From Bacteroidota bacterium (GTDB lineage: Bacteria; Bacteroidota; Bacteroidia; NS11-12g; UBA955), in assembly GCA_025354385.1 (NCBI GenBank), contig JANXMZ010000079.1:1-34851 (forward strand): a DNA stretch of 34,851 nt, in the 5' to 3' direction. This document shows positions 25,610 through 34,799 of this stretch, piece after piece. The notes beneath the pieces were generated by a model that saw only the letters and a list, made by a program, of their open reading frames with translations, made no database searches and had not been told where the DNA came from. Numbering within the stretch: position 1 is the first letter of the stretch; each line of letters starts with the position of its first letter. The position numbers and the translations under genes were made by a program.

Positions 25610-25617
25610 TATTTTTG
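25610..25617 (+). promoter_or_regulatory. -7 box of the DUF4293 gene
   Basis: TATTTTTG is an exact TAnnTTTG that ends 4 bp before the ATG at 25622; the message would be leaderless. TTTG at 25581-25584 is a distant -33 candidate (25-bp spacer). Confidence 0.5.
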
Positions 25618-25621
25618 CTCC

Positions 25622-26101
25622 ATGATTCAACGAATTCAAAATCTTTGGCTGGCAGGAATATTTCTGATCACATTGGCCCTGCTCTTTGGAGATATGGGCA
25701 TTGCTTTTTTAGGGTCAAGTGACATGTTAGTTGGGAGTACTATTAGTATACAAAAAACCTGTTCGATAGCTCCAGGCCAACCTCTCCATATCTCAACAAA
25801 CTACTTGCTTATAAGCAGTCTTTTAATTTGTGGTTTGATAGCCATTGTTTCCATCTCTTTATTCAGGAATCTCTCACTTCAGCAACGATTAATTAACCTG
25901 AATTATATTTTTATCTTAGCGCTTTTATTCTGCATTTATTATACCTTAAATGATGCTGTCAGAGGGTTTGATACCGGCAACAAATCATTTTTTAGCCCTT
26001 CACTCATTTTGCCATTTTTAATGCTACTTTTTAATTATTTAGCACATAGAGGAAATAAGAAAGACCGTGAGCTACTGGCATCTGTAGATAGGTTAAGGTA
26101 A
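25622..26101 (+). CDS. DUF4293 family membrane protein
   Basis: A 159-residue protein with four hydrophobic segments (about 8-30, 59-80, 90-108, 119-140) and the family's opening MIQRIQNLWLAGI. DUF4293 proteins are small Bacteroidota membrane proteins of unknown function. It precedes the oxidase locus by 132 bp, and a separate -7 box lies before subunit II, so co-transcription is uncertain. Confidence 0.85.
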   Translation: MIQRIQNLWLAGIFLITLALLFGDMGIAFLGSSDMLVGSTISIQKTCSIAPGQPLHISTNYLLISSLLICGLIAIVSISLFRNLSLQQRLINLNYIFILALLFCIYYTLNDAVRGFDTGNKSFFSPSLILPFLMLLFNYLAHRGNKKDRELLASVDRLR

Positions 26102-26184
26102 AATAAATTTCCATTGAATTGTTCTAAATTACAACAATGTAGAAAAATTGTAATTTTTTTTTTACAATTCATCAAAAATAACAA

Positions 26185-26192
26185 TAAATTTG
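26185..26192 (+). promoter_or_regulatory. -7 box of the cytochrome oxidase operon
   Basis: TAAATTTG matches TAnnTTTG. Transcription would start near 26198, about 36 bp before the subunit II ATG at 26234. No clear TTTG is found at the usual upstream distance. Confidence 0.45.
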
Positions 26193-26233
26193 CGCACGAC
26201 TTAAAAAAGACCATTTCAAGTTTTTATTCAAGA

Positions 26234-27787
26234 ATGAACACAATAACAAAAAACATTTTCAAACTAGCATTGGTGGCGGGTATCATCTTCTTTGCTGCTT
26301 CTCTGATTTCTAAATCTGTAGATATTCATCAACTAAAAGTGGATGGTTACTCTGCCGAAACCATTGAGAAACCATTATTTGGTACTGATGAAATAGTATA
26401 TGAAGCTCCGAAAGAAGTAGCTGCCAATGATGCCGTAGCAACTCGAGTAAAATGGTCATTGTTATTATTCGTTATTATTTTAATCATGGTGATCGCAAAT
26501 GCTTTTGACATTAGTGCACTGACGGCTAAGTTAACAGGCAAGCAAGCTATTAATTCCAACAATGTCAATAAATGGATAATGCTCATTTTTTTAGTTGTGG
26601 GTCTATCTGCCACAGCATGGGAATATGCTGTGCATGGCAAGCACGCTTTACTAGGAAATGCTTCAAGTGAGCACGGTGCTATCTACGATAGCATGTTCAA
26701 TATCACTTTAATTCTTACCACTATTGTTTTTGTAATTACACAAATTTTATTGTTCTATTTCTCATTCAGATATGCTAAAAAAGACGGTCAAAAAGCTTTA
26801 TATTATGCCCACAACAACCGCCTTGAAGTATTTTGGACCATCATTCCAGCCATTGTTTTAACACTACTGGTATTAAGAGGTCACCAAACATGGCGTTCCA
26901 TAGTTTATGCAGATGTGGATGGCACTAAATCTACAAATATTGAAATTTTTGCCTTCCAATTCGGTTGGAATGCCCGATACGCTGGTGATGATGGTATTTT
27001 AGGAGTAGCAGATTATAAATTCATTTCTGGTAAAAATAAATTAGGCTTGGCTTATGAGCCTGAAGTTGATTCATTAGTTGTTGAATTAAAAGCGGCCATT
27101 TTATCAGATCAACAAGCCCTTGATAATTTACCTAAAACACTTGAGAGCTTAAAAGCCGATTGGCAAGCTGCTAAAGATATGCAAGATCAAGAGGCCATGT
27201 CTTCTATCAAAAAAGAAATTGAAGAAATTAATTGTGGTGACCGTAAAGATGATTTAAATGCCTCTATTAAAAGAAAAACCAAACAATTAGAGCGTATTGC
27301 TTCCATTAAAAAAGACCCAGCAGTATATGCAACTTACTTTACAAAAGCTGAGGAAGACGATATTGTTACTCAAGAGTTACATTTAGTAAAGAATAAATTG
27401 GTGACTTTCAAATTCCGTTCAAGAGATATTATTCATAGTGCGTGGTTGCCTCACTTCCGCGCTCAAATGAATGTTGTTCCTGGTATGCCTACCAGATTTA
27501 CATTCATGCCTACTAAAACAACCAAAGAAGCTAAAGCAGAAAATGGTCCTGATTTCGAATACTATTTATATTGCAATAAAATCTGTGGAACTTCACATTA
27601 CAACATGAAAATGAAAGTAGTAATTGAGAGTCAAGAAGAAGTGGATGCTTGGTTAAAAACCCAACAACCTGCTTTCAAGCCAATGCCTGCAGTTATTGCA
27701 GTGCCTGCTGTATATTTAAAAGACTCAGCCACAATGACTAAAGATAGTAGCAAGAACATTACAAAGAAAAAACTAGCTTTAAGATAA
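26234..27787 (+). CDS. coxB: Cytochrome c oxidase subunit II
   Basis: A 517-residue subunit II, which takes electrons from cytochrome c through its CuA centre on the periplasmic side. Hydrophobic segments lie near 8-26, 73-91, 113-130, 155-178 and 199-214, more than the usual two. CuA ligands are His401, Cys447, Cys451, His455 and Met458 (CNKICGTSHYNM); the usual Glu between the cysteines is Lys449, acceptable because that ligand is a backbone carbonyl. A charged, probably coiled-coil insertion at about 280-385 splits the cupredoxin domain. I chose ATG 26234 because the frame's earlier start at 26114 would translate the promoter. Followed by subunit I after 55 bp. Confidence 0.95.
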   Translation: MNTITKNIFKLALVAGIIFFAASLISKSVDIHQLKVDGYSAETIEKPLFGTDEIVYEAPKEVAANDAVATRVKWSLLLFVIILIMVIANAFDISALTAKLTGKQAINSNNVNKWIMLIFLVVGLSATAWEYAVHGKHALLGNASSEHGAIYDSMFNITLILTTIVFVITQILLFYFSFRYAKKDGQKALYYAHNNRLEVFWTIIPAIVLTLLVLRGHQTWRSIVYADVDGTKSTNIEIFAFQFGWNARYAGDDGILGVADYKFISGKNKLGLAYEPEVDSLVVELKAAILSDQQALDNLPKTLESLKADWQAAKDMQDQEAMSSIKKEIEEINCGDRKDDLNASIKRKTKQLERIASIKKDPAVYATYFTKAEEDDIVTQELHLVKNKLVTFKFRSRDIIHSAWLPHFRAQMNVVPGMPTRFTFMPTKTTKEAKAENGPDFEYYLYCNKICGTSHYNMKMKVVIESQEEVDAWLKTQQPAFKPMPAVIAVPAVYLKDSATMTKDSSKNITKKKLALR

Positions 27788-27842
27788 ACACATTTCCCTA
27801 TTTAACTGTTAATATAATAACGAATAGTATATATCCATAAAA

Positions 27843-29750
27843 ATGAGTACAGAAACGTTAACCGCAACACACACACACCAAGATGAGCATGCACATCATG
27901 AGCATCATGAACCATCATTTATCAGAAAGTACGTATTCAGTACCGACCATAAAATGATTTCAAAACAATTCCTAATCACCGGTATTATTATGGGTTGTTT
28001 GGGTATGTTAATGTCATTATTGTTCAGAATTCAATTGGCTTGGCCAGATGAATCATTTGGATTTTTGGAATCACTATTGGGCAAATGGGCCAAAGGTGGT
28101 AAAATAGACCCTAACTATTACATGGCATTGGTAACCATACACGGTACCATCATGGTGTTCTACGTATTAACGGCTGGCTTAAGTGGTACTTTTAGTAACT
28201 TATTAATTCCGCTTCAAGTTGGTGCAAGAGATATGGCCTCCCCTTTTATGAACATGCTATCCTATTGGTTTTTCTTTGCATCTTCAGTGGTTCTATTATC
28301 TTCTTTCGCAGTTGAAACAGGTCCCGCATCTTCTGGTTGGACGGTTTACCCGCCTTTGAGTGCTTTACAAAAAGCCATGCCTGGTTCAGGCTTAGGTACT
28401 ACCCTTTGGTTAGTCGCTATTATATTATTCATAGTTTCTGCCCTTTTGGGTGGTATCAATTATATCGTAACAGTGTTAAACATGCGTACTAAAGGTATGT
28501 CTATGAACAGATTGCCGTTGACCATTTGGGCATTCTTATTAACAGCTTGTTTAGGTTTATTATCATTCCCTGTATTATTAGGTGCAGGTTTATTCTTGAT
28601 TTTCGACAGAAGTTTTGGCACCAGTTTTTATTTAAGTGATATTTATTTAAATGGTATTGGCGCAATGACGAATAGTGGTGGTAGCCCAATTATGTACCAG
28701 CACTTATTTTGGTTCTTAGGTCACCCAGAAGTATACATTATATTATTACCTGCTTTGGGTATTACATCAGAGGTAATTGCTACCAACGCCCGCAAACCAA
28801 TTTTTGGTTACAGCGCAATGGTGATTTCCTTATTAAGTATTGCTGTTCTTTCCTTTATAGTATGGGGACACCATATGTTTATTACTGGTATGAATCCATT
28901 CCTCGGAACAGTGTTTATGTATGTAACCCTTATTATTGCTGTGCCTTCGGCCGTTAAAACATTTAATTATCTGGCCACTTTATGGAAAGGTAATATCAGA
29001 TTTACACCTGCTATGATGTTTGCTATTGGTTTGGTTTCTTTCTTTATATCTGGAGGATTAACTGGTATTTATTTAGGTAATGCTGCATTAGATGTACAAT
29101 TACATGACAGTTATTTTGTAGTTGCACACTTCCACCTTGTAATGGGTAGTGCTGCTATATTTGGTATGTTCAGTGGTATTTATCATTGGTTCCCTAAAAT
29201 GTTTGGCAGAATGATGAACAATACTTTAGGTAGTATTCACTTCTGGTTAACATTTGCATCTGCCTACATGGTGTTTTTCCCAATGCACTTTATGGGCTTG
29301 GCGGGTGTACCACGCAGATATTACCAATTCTCTTTAATACCTGAATTTGGTATATGGATGAACGTTAATATTTTCATCACCGTTTCTGCATTCTTAGGTG
29401 GTGCTGCTCAACTATTGTTCTTATACAATTTCTTCAGAAGTATATTTAAAGGTAAACCTGCAACTCAAAACCCTTGGGAATCTAATACATTAGAGTGGAG
29501 TGCTCCTATTAAACACCTTCATGGCAACTGGCCTGGTGATATTCCTGCGGTTTACAGAGGACCTCATGAATATAGCAGACCGGACAGAGACCTTGATTAT
29601 TTCCCTCAACACGAAGTTGGTAATGGTGAGCCAGTTCATTACGAAGCACCTGCTGAAACTCAGAAAACTTATGCCTCAGACAATAAAGATAGCGCAACTA
29701 AAGTATTTTTCTCTTCATTTGCTCATTTATTTTTATTGAAAAAAGCATAA
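27843..29750 (+). CDS. coxA: Cytochrome c oxidase subunit I
   Basis: A 635-residue, 12-helix heme-copper oxidase core that reduces oxygen and pumps protons. Metal ligands are all present: His100 (heme a), His294 in GHPEVY with the cross-linking Tyr298, His343-His344 (CuB), and His429 (heme a3) and His431 (heme a) in VVAHFH. The Glu in GHPEVY marks the A1-type proton channel. A histidine-rich N-terminal tail (about residues 10-22) is unusual and may bind copper or other metal. Operon partner of subunit II. Confidence 0.97.
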   Translation: MSTETLTATHTHQDEHAHHEHHEPSFIRKYVFSTDHKMISKQFLITGIIMGCLGMLMSLLFRIQLAWPDESFGFLESLLGKWAKGGKIDPNYYMALVTIHGTIMVFYVLTAGLSGTFSNLLIPLQVGARDMASPFMNMLSYWFFFASSVVLLSSFAVETGPASSGWTVYPPLSALQKAMPGSGLGTTLWLVAIILFIVSALLGGINYIVTVLNMRTKGMSMNRLPLTIWAFLLTACLGLLSFPVLLGAGLFLIFDRSFGTSFYLSDIYLNGIGAMTNSGGSPIMYQHLFWFLGHPEVYIILLPALGITSEVIATNARKPIFGYSAMVISLLSIAVLSFIVWGHHMFITGMNPFLGTVFMYVTLIIAVPSAVKTFNYLATLWKGNIRFTPAMMFAIGLVSFFISGGLTGIYLGNAALDVQLHDSYFVVAHFHLVMGSAAIFGMFSGIYHWFPKMFGRMMNNTLGSIHFWLTFASAYMVFFPMHFMGLAGVPRRYYQFSLIPEFGIWMNVNIFITVSAFLGGAAQLLFLYNFFRSIFKGKPATQNPWESNTLEWSAPIKHLHGNWPGDIPAVYRGPHEYSRPDRDLDYFPQHEVGNGEPVHYEAPAETQKTYASDNKDSATKVFFSSFAHLFLLKKA

Positions 29751-29800
29751 TATTTAGTGCAAATTCTGAATTTATTTCAGAATGCATAAACTAAAAAATA

Positions 29801-30847
29801 ATGGACTTTAAAATTTTAAACCGAAGATTTGGCTTACTAACCATCTCTTCGGTTTTTTTATTATTGATAGCTGGTGGCGTAGTAAGAAGTACTGGTTCTG
29901 GTATGGGTTGCCCTGATTGGCCAAAGTGTTTCGATAAATACGTACCACCTACTAATATCAATCAATTGCCTAACAATTATCGGGATGCTTATTTAGAAAA
30001 ACGTTTGAAGAAAACACAAAAATTTGCTGCCCTTATAAGAAAAATGGGATTTAATAAAGAAGCCGATATATTACTAACCGACCCTGCCCTTTATATTCCC
30101 GAAGATTTTAACACAAGAAAGGCGTGGACAGAATATATCAACCGCCTGATAGGTGCTCTTTCAGGGTTATTTGCACTTGGCTTTTTCATTACGCTTTTTA
30201 AAGCCCGGTACAAAACAAATAAGACAAAATTTTGGTGCGGAATTATTGGTTTTATTCTCATGCTTTTCAACGGATGGTTGGGAAGTATTGTTGTTGCTAC
30301 CAATCTCTTTCCAATGCTAGTAACCATTCATTATTTGGCGGCTTATGCTACTTTGAGTTTTTTCATGATGAGTGTTTTTGACGTCAGATCAGATGAAAAT
30401 TCCAAAGGCATTCTTCAATTCAAATGGTTTTATCTTTTTCTTTTAATTTTTAGTTTAGTTCAAATTAGCTATGGCACACAACTTCGCCAATTGAGTGATG
30501 ATGGTTTAAAAACTGGAAAGCTTTACCAAAATGGCAATCTGAACATAGAAGTGCTGGGCACTATCTTTAGTATTCATAGAATTTTTGCAATCGTTTTAAT
30601 CATTTTAAGCCTTTTTCCAGCTTTGGCAACATGGAAAAAATGCACCAAAAAATGGCGCTCCATTATCATGGCAATACCTGCTGTTATGCTTATACAATAT
30701 ATCAGTGGTGTCTTAAATTTGCGCCTCAATTTTCCTTTTATACCTCAGGTTTCACACATCTTTTTTGCAGGTGTAATTTTTGGACTTTCGTTGTATATTT
30801 GCATCTCTAATTTTTCGTCCCAAAAAAATGCTTCAAACCTTGGATAA
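29801..30847 (+). CDS. ctaA: Heme A synthase (COX15/CtaA)
   Basis: A 348-residue, eight-helix membrane enzyme that oxidises heme O to heme A. RSTGSGMGCPDWPKCF in the first loop is the family signature; the conserved heme histidines appear in the helices around TIHYLAAYA, SIHRIFAIV and VSHIFFAGV, and EYINRLIGALSG is also typical. It overlaps ctaB by 20 bp, so the two steps of heme A synthesis are coupled. Placed between subunit I and subunit III as in many Bacteroidota. Confidence 0.94.
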   Translation: MDFKILNRRFGLLTISSVFLLLIAGGVVRSTGSGMGCPDWPKCFDKYVPPTNINQLPNNYRDAYLEKRLKKTQKFAALIRKMGFNKEADILLTDPALYIPEDFNTRKAWTEYINRLIGALSGLFALGFFITLFKARYKTNKTKFWCGIIGFILMLFNGWLGSIVVATNLFPMLVTIHYLAAYATLSFFMMSVFDVRSDENSKGILQFKWFYLFLLIFSLVQISYGTQLRQLSDDGLKTGKLYQNGNLNIEVLGTIFSIHRIFAIVLIILSLFPALATWKKCTKKWRSIIMAIPAVMLIQYISGVLNLRLNFPFIPQVSHIFFAGVIFGLSLYICISNFSSQKNASNLG

Positions 30848-31757
30848 TCAAACAGAAAATATCATAAAACCAGAACCACTAAGCAAAGCTTATTTTAAAG
30901 ATTATTTTTTGTTGAGTAAGTTTCGCCTAAGTACCACGGTAGTTGGCACAACATTGATTGCTTATTTTCTAGGTATTTATAAAATTGGTATCTCTATAGA
31001 TTGGATGACGGTATTTGGTTTAGCTGTTGGTGGCATGTTTGTTACCGCATCTGCCAATGGGTTTAATCAGATTATTGAGAAAGACTTAGACAAATTAATG
31101 ACCCGCACACAGGAGAGACCAGTGGCCAATGGTAGAATGTCTGTAAACGACGCTTTCGTATTTAGCATGGTGCTTGGTATTTTAGGACTTCTTGCACTTG
31201 CGTATTACACAAATGTTAATTGTGCCTTTTTAGGATTATTATCTTTGCTAATCTACGTTCTATGTTATACGCCTCTAAAGAAAATGACACCAATGGCTGT
31301 ATTTGTTGGCGCCATACCAGGTGCTATTCCGCCTGCCATAGGTTGGGAAGCCGTTGGAGGAGGATTACTTTCAGGCGATTTTCATACCATTGCTTTTATT
31401 CTTTTCTCAATTCAGTTTTTCTGGCAATTTCCACATTTTTGGGCCATTGCATGGGTGCTGGAGGATGATTACAGAAAAGCAGGTTATACTTTATTGCCAA
31501 ATTATGCAGGCAGAACAAAACGAAATGCTATGCAAACTGTTTGGTATTCTATCATGTTACTTCTTATTAGCTTGTATCCAATCGTTATAGGCTTTGCAGG
31601 TTTATATGCCCTAATTATCATAGTGCCATGTGCAGGTTATGTGCTTTTCAGGGCGTTTCAGCTATACCACAAAATGTCCGTTGAAAGTGCCCGTGCGCTC
31701 ATGTTTGCCACTTTAATTTATATGCCAGCAGTATTGCTCAGTTATTTATTCAATTAA
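30828..31757 (+). CDS. ctaB: Protoheme IX farnesyltransferase (heme O synthase)
   Basis: A 309-residue UbiA-family prenyltransferase that adds a farnesyl group to heme B, giving heme O. It has SKFRLSTTVVGTTLIAY, the Mg-prenyl-diphosphate site NQIIEKDLDKLMTRTQERP, and YTPLKKMTPMAVFVGAIPGA with PPAIGW. ATG 30828 is preferred to the upstream frame extension at 30780, which would lengthen the overlap with ctaA. It supplies ctaA. Confidence 0.96.
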   Translation: MLQTLDNQTENIIKPEPLSKAYFKDYFLLSKFRLSTTVVGTTLIAYFLGIYKIGISIDWMTVFGLAVGGMFVTASANGFNQIIEKDLDKLMTRTQERPVANGRMSVNDAFVFSMVLGILGLLALAYYTNVNCAFLGLLSLLIYVLCYTPLKKMTPMAVFVGAIPGAIPPAIGWEAVGGGLLSGDFHTIAFILFSIQFFWQFPHFWAIAWVLEDDYRKAGYTLLPNYAGRTKRNAMQTVWYSIMLLLISLYPIVIGFAGLYALIIIVPCAGYVLFRAFQLYHKMSVESARALMFATLIYMPAVLLSYLFN

Positions 31758-31761
31758 TATT

Positions 31762-32358
31762 ATGTCCTCTTCTACCATACAAAACAATACAACTCCCAAA
31801 GAGTTCAGCCCCAAGACAGTGATTATATGGCTACTGATAGTGGCTAGCACTATGTTATTCTTGGCATTTTGCAGTGCTTATTTTGTGCATCAAGGCGATG
31901 GTCTTAGAAACAATGCTTGGTTAAAATTCGATTTGCCATTTGAGTTTTGGCTAAGCGCAGGTATTGTGCTAATATCTAGTTTCTTCATGCAAATGGCTTA
32001 TCGTGCAGCACAGAAAGATGATATTTATAAAATCCCTTCCCTTTTAACCATCACCTTAATTTGCGGAATTGCCTTCTGTATTTCACAATTTTACGGTTGG
32101 TTGAACCTTATGGACAGAGGATTATTCCTGTCTAACAAAGAACCAGCAGAAATTTCTGCCTCTTTTGTATACGTTATTAGCGCCGCTCACTTTGCGCATA
32201 TTATTGGTGGATTAATACTCTTAACCGTTGGTATTGCTAGAGCTTCTAAACTTCAAATACACAAAAAAAACTTGGTGTTTATAAATATATGCAAAACATA
32301 TTGGCATTTTTTAGGCATACTGTGGATTTTGTTATTATTATTTCTTTATTTCGCATAA
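31762..32358 (+). CDS. Heme-copper oxidase subunit III-type protein (first copy)
   Basis: A 198-residue protein with five hydrophobic segments and the oxidase subunit III signature YVISAAHFAHIIGGLILL, plus TYWHFLGILWILLLLFLYF at the end. It starts 4 bp after ctaB. Two subunit III-type genes in a row are normal in Bacteroidota aa3 operons; this shorter, CyoC-like one is the first. Confidence 0.88.
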   Translation: MSSSTIQNNTTPKEFSPKTVIIWLLIVASTMLFLAFCSAYFVHQGDGLRNNAWLKFDLPFEFWLSAGIVLISSFFMQMAYRAAQKDDIYKIPSLLTITLICGIAFCISQFYGWLNLMDRGLFLSNKEPAEISASFVYVISAAHFAHIIGGLILLTVGIARASKLQIHKKNLVFINICKTYWHFLGILWILLLLFLYFA

Positions 32359-32379
32359 TTATTATCAGCTAAAACAGTA

Positions 32380-33129
32380 ATGTCTAATTCAGCAACAGTA
32401 TCAACAAAAACATGGGCCGGTGGCCGTTCACCATTCAACGTAAGTTATGGTAAATTGATGATGTGGGTCTTCTTATTATCAGATGCATTCACTTTTTCTT
32501 CTTTACTTGTGGGTTACGGAGCTATCCGTTTCAGTTATTCAGGATCAGCTACCCCTTGGCCAGAACCTTCAACGGTTTTTAACCATTTTCCATTCGCACA
32601 TGGTATTAACCTTCCACTGTTGTTCGTGAGTTTAATGACTTTTATTCTTATTTTCTCATCCGTTACCATGGTATTAGCTGTGGAGGCAGGACATAGAAAC
32701 TCGAAAGCAGAGGTTGCAAAATATATGGTTTACACCATTTTAGGTGGTGCCGCTTTTTTAAGTTGCCAAGCTTGGGAATGGACCCAATTTATTCATGAAG
32801 GTGGCCGTTTGGATTCAAACCTTTTTAATTTTACCAATGAAGCAAAAATAAAAGCTGATCATTTGAAATTATTTGATCATGTGCATTGGGAACTTGCAGA
32901 TAAACAACCTGGTCCTGTTCCATTCGCCTCTCTGTTCTTCATTGTAACAGGCTTCCACGGATTCCACGTATTGAGTGGGGTAGTCATTAACATTGTTATT
33001 TGGCTAAATGTAGTGAGAGGTACTTACGAGCGCAGAGGCCATTACGAAATGGTAGAAAAAGTAGGTTTATACTGGCACTTTGTAGATTTAGTTTGGGTAT
33101 TTGTATTCACATTCTATTACTTGATATAA
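32380..33129 (+). CDS. coxC: Cytochrome c oxidase subunit III (second copy)
   Basis: A 249-residue subunit III with seven predicted membrane helices, FHGFHVLSGVVINIV and LYWHFVDLVWVFVFTFYYL near the end, and the lipid-site glutamate in VTMVLAVEAGH. Subunit III stabilises the oxygen-reduction core. A loop of about 60 residues (around 150-195), polar and acidic, is inserted before the GFHGFHV helix. Confidence 0.93.
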   Translation: MSNSATVSTKTWAGGRSPFNVSYGKLMMWVFLLSDAFTFSSLLVGYGAIRFSYSGSATPWPEPSTVFNHFPFAHGINLPLLFVSLMTFILIFSSVTMVLAVEAGHRNSKAEVAKYMVYTILGGAAFLSCQAWEWTQFIHEGGRLDSNLFNFTNEAKIKADHLKLFDHVHWELADKQPGPVPFASLFFIVTGFHGFHVLSGVVINIVIWLNVVRGTYERRGHYEMVEKVGLYWHFVDLVWVFVFTFYYLI

Positions 33130-33159
33130 AACATTAAAAAAGATATAAGAGCATTCATT

Positions 33160-33507
33160 ATGAGCAACGAACAAAACAATCCTCTTTCAGGCGAATATAT
33201 ACCTGAAACATTTATTCCACATACCGAAAGCCATGGCACTAAAAAACTATGGAGAACTTTTTGGATATTATCATTCATTACCATTATCGACTTTGTTATC
33301 TATTTTACTTTCGGTCCTAGCATGGCAAGAAATATTACTTTCGTTGCTATCGGTATCGTTAAAGCAATATTAATTGTTGGAATCTTTATGCACCTCGGTG
33401 ATGAAGCTAAATTCTTGCGTTGGATGATCGTTTTACCAGCCGCAATATTTTTAAGTTATTTAGCTTGGCTTTTATTATTAGAAGGAAGCTTCGTAAGTAC
33501 TTATTAA
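33160..33507 (+). CDS. Cytochrome c oxidase subunit IV-type protein
   Basis: A 115-residue protein with a polar N-terminus and three membrane segments (about 32-50, 58-78, 86-107), including KAILIVGIFMHLGDEAKFL, the prokaryotic subunit IV (COX4_pro) signature. It sits 30 bp after subunit III, the standard place. Confidence 0.88.
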   Translation: MSNEQNNPLSGEYIPETFIPHTESHGTKKLWRTFWILSFITIIDFVIYFTFGPSMARNITFVAIGIVKAILIVGIFMHLGDEAKFLRWMIVLPAAIFLSYLAWLLLLEGSFVSTY

Positions 33508-33512
33508 GATAA

Positions 33513-34181
33513 ATGAATCAAGAAATTAAGAAACGCCCTAGCTTTAAAGTTATGGGCGTTTTGTTTTTAGTATTCGTGATGCCCGTATTGTGGATCATGC
33601 TTAACAAAACAGGTGTGCATTATTCTCGTCCTCTACCTTTTTTTGGGGAGCGTGAAGTAGGCCCCAATGGTGATACTATTTACCATACCATTGAAAATTT
33701 TAAATTGGTAAATCAAAATGCAGACAGTGTTACCTTGGATACTTATAAAGATAAAATACTTTTAGTGAATTTTTTCTTTGCTAGTTGTGAAACAGTTTGT
33801 CCCAAAATGAATGATTTTATTGCTCAACACATATACAGGGAATTTGAAAAAGATCCTTCCATCCAATTTTTGAGCTTTACTGTTGATCCAGAAAATGACA
33901 GCCCAAAAGTATTATTAAACTATGCTAACAAATTTGGCGCTAAGTTTCCAAACTGGCAGTTCTTAACTGGCAACAAAAAAAGAATTTATGATTTGGCCAT
34001 GTACAGCTTTTTGATACCAGGCGCACATGATAGTCACCAAGGCTTATTTCACAGCGAAAAAATCGCTTTGGTTGACAAACAATTGCGTATAAGAGGTGTT
34101 TTTGAAACAGGTGGACAGTTGGATAAAAGTGCAATAATAGATGCTGTCCGCGCACTCAAATTAGAATATAAAAAGAAATGA
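33513..34181 (+). CDS. SCO-family copper chaperone
   Basis: A 222-residue membrane-anchored thioredoxin-fold protein that delivers copper to CuA of subunit II. An N-terminal anchor is at about 12-30. The copper cysteines are Cys92 and Cys96 in SCETVCPKM, and a later histidine in the HDSHQGLFHSEK region completes the site. It begins 5 bp after the subunit IV gene and overlaps the next by 4 bp (ATGA). Confidence 0.94.
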   Translation: MNQEIKKRPSFKVMGVLFLVFVMPVLWIMLNKTGVHYSRPLPFFGEREVGPNGDTIYHTIENFKLVNQNADSVTLDTYKDKILLVNFFFASCETVCPKMNDFIAQHIYREFEKDPSIQFLSFTVDPENDSPKVLLNYANKFGAKFPNWQFLTGNKKRIYDLAMYSFLIPGAHDSHQGLFHSEKIALVDKQLRIRGVFETGGQLDKSAIIDAVRALKLEYKKK

Positions 34182-34711
34182 AGACCATTCAGAAGAACGA
34201 CCGTCTCGCTAATATCATAATCATTACCCTTTCCATTGTTGTATTTTCTCTCGTAGTGCTGATGAGAAAAATTAAAATTGATTTAGGATTTGGATTTGAC
34301 ACCCATATTTTTCCGCAATTAAGTGCTATTCTCAATTCTATAGTTTCTATTTTGTTATTGGCTGGTTTGTATGCCGTGAAGCAAAAAAACTTTGAACTTC
34401 ACAAAAAAGTAATGCTGAGTGCTGTGGTTTGTTCCATCCTATTTCTGGTAACCTATGTGTTGTATCACTTTACCACCGTTGAGACCAAATATGGGGGCGT
34501 AGGTACTGCTAAGCTCATTTATTACCTTATTCTTTTTACCCATATTGGATTGGCAGGCATTATTTTGCCTTTTATACTTTTTGCTGTATACAGAGGCTTA
34601 ACGGGAGAGTATGCGAAACACAAAAAATTAACACGCTACGTTTGGCCAGTATGGTTCTATGTATCTGTTACTGGTGTAATCGTTTATTTTATGATTTCAC
34701 CCTTTTATTAA
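34178..34711 (+). CDS. DUF420 membrane protein
   Basis: A 177-residue protein with five membrane segments and conserved histidines in ELHKKVMLSA, VLYHF and ILFTHIGLA. DUF420 (CtaM/YozB-like) proteins accompany heme-copper oxidases and are thought to help assemble them; their chemistry is unclear. Last gene of the oxidase operon, overlapping the SCO stop by 4 bp. Confidence 0.88.
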   Translation: MKTIQKNDRLANIIIITLSIVVFSLVVLMRKIKIDLGFGFDTHIFPQLSAILNSIVSILLLAGLYAVKQKNFELHKKVMLSAVVCSILFLVTYVLYHFTTVETKYGGVGTAKLIYYLILFTHIGLAGIILPFILFAVYRGLTGEYAKHKKLTRYVWPVWFYVSVTGVIVYFMISPFY

Positions 34712-34744
34712 TTTGTAAGTTCAACTAATAAGTGCAACTGGGTT

Positions 34745-34799
34745 TCTAACCCTTCGGGATGAAGTGAAGCGTAGCGAAACGAAATCCCGAAGGGTTAGA
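34745..34799. terminator. 16-bp perfect stem repeat after the oxidase operon
   Basis: TCTAACCCTTCGGGAT (34745-34760) and ATCCCGAAGGGTTAGA (34784-34799) are exact reverse complements around a 23-base purine-rich loop, GAAGTGAAGCGTAGCGAAACGAA. It lies 34 bp after the DUF420 stop. It may end transcription or be an interspersed palindromic repeat; no T-run follows. Confidence 0.6.

Noticed and set aside
26114..26233. 40-residue N-terminal extension of oxidase subunit II
   Set aside because: It covers the likely promoter box at 26185-26192 and has no similarity to subunit II; ATG 26234 starts the conserved protein.
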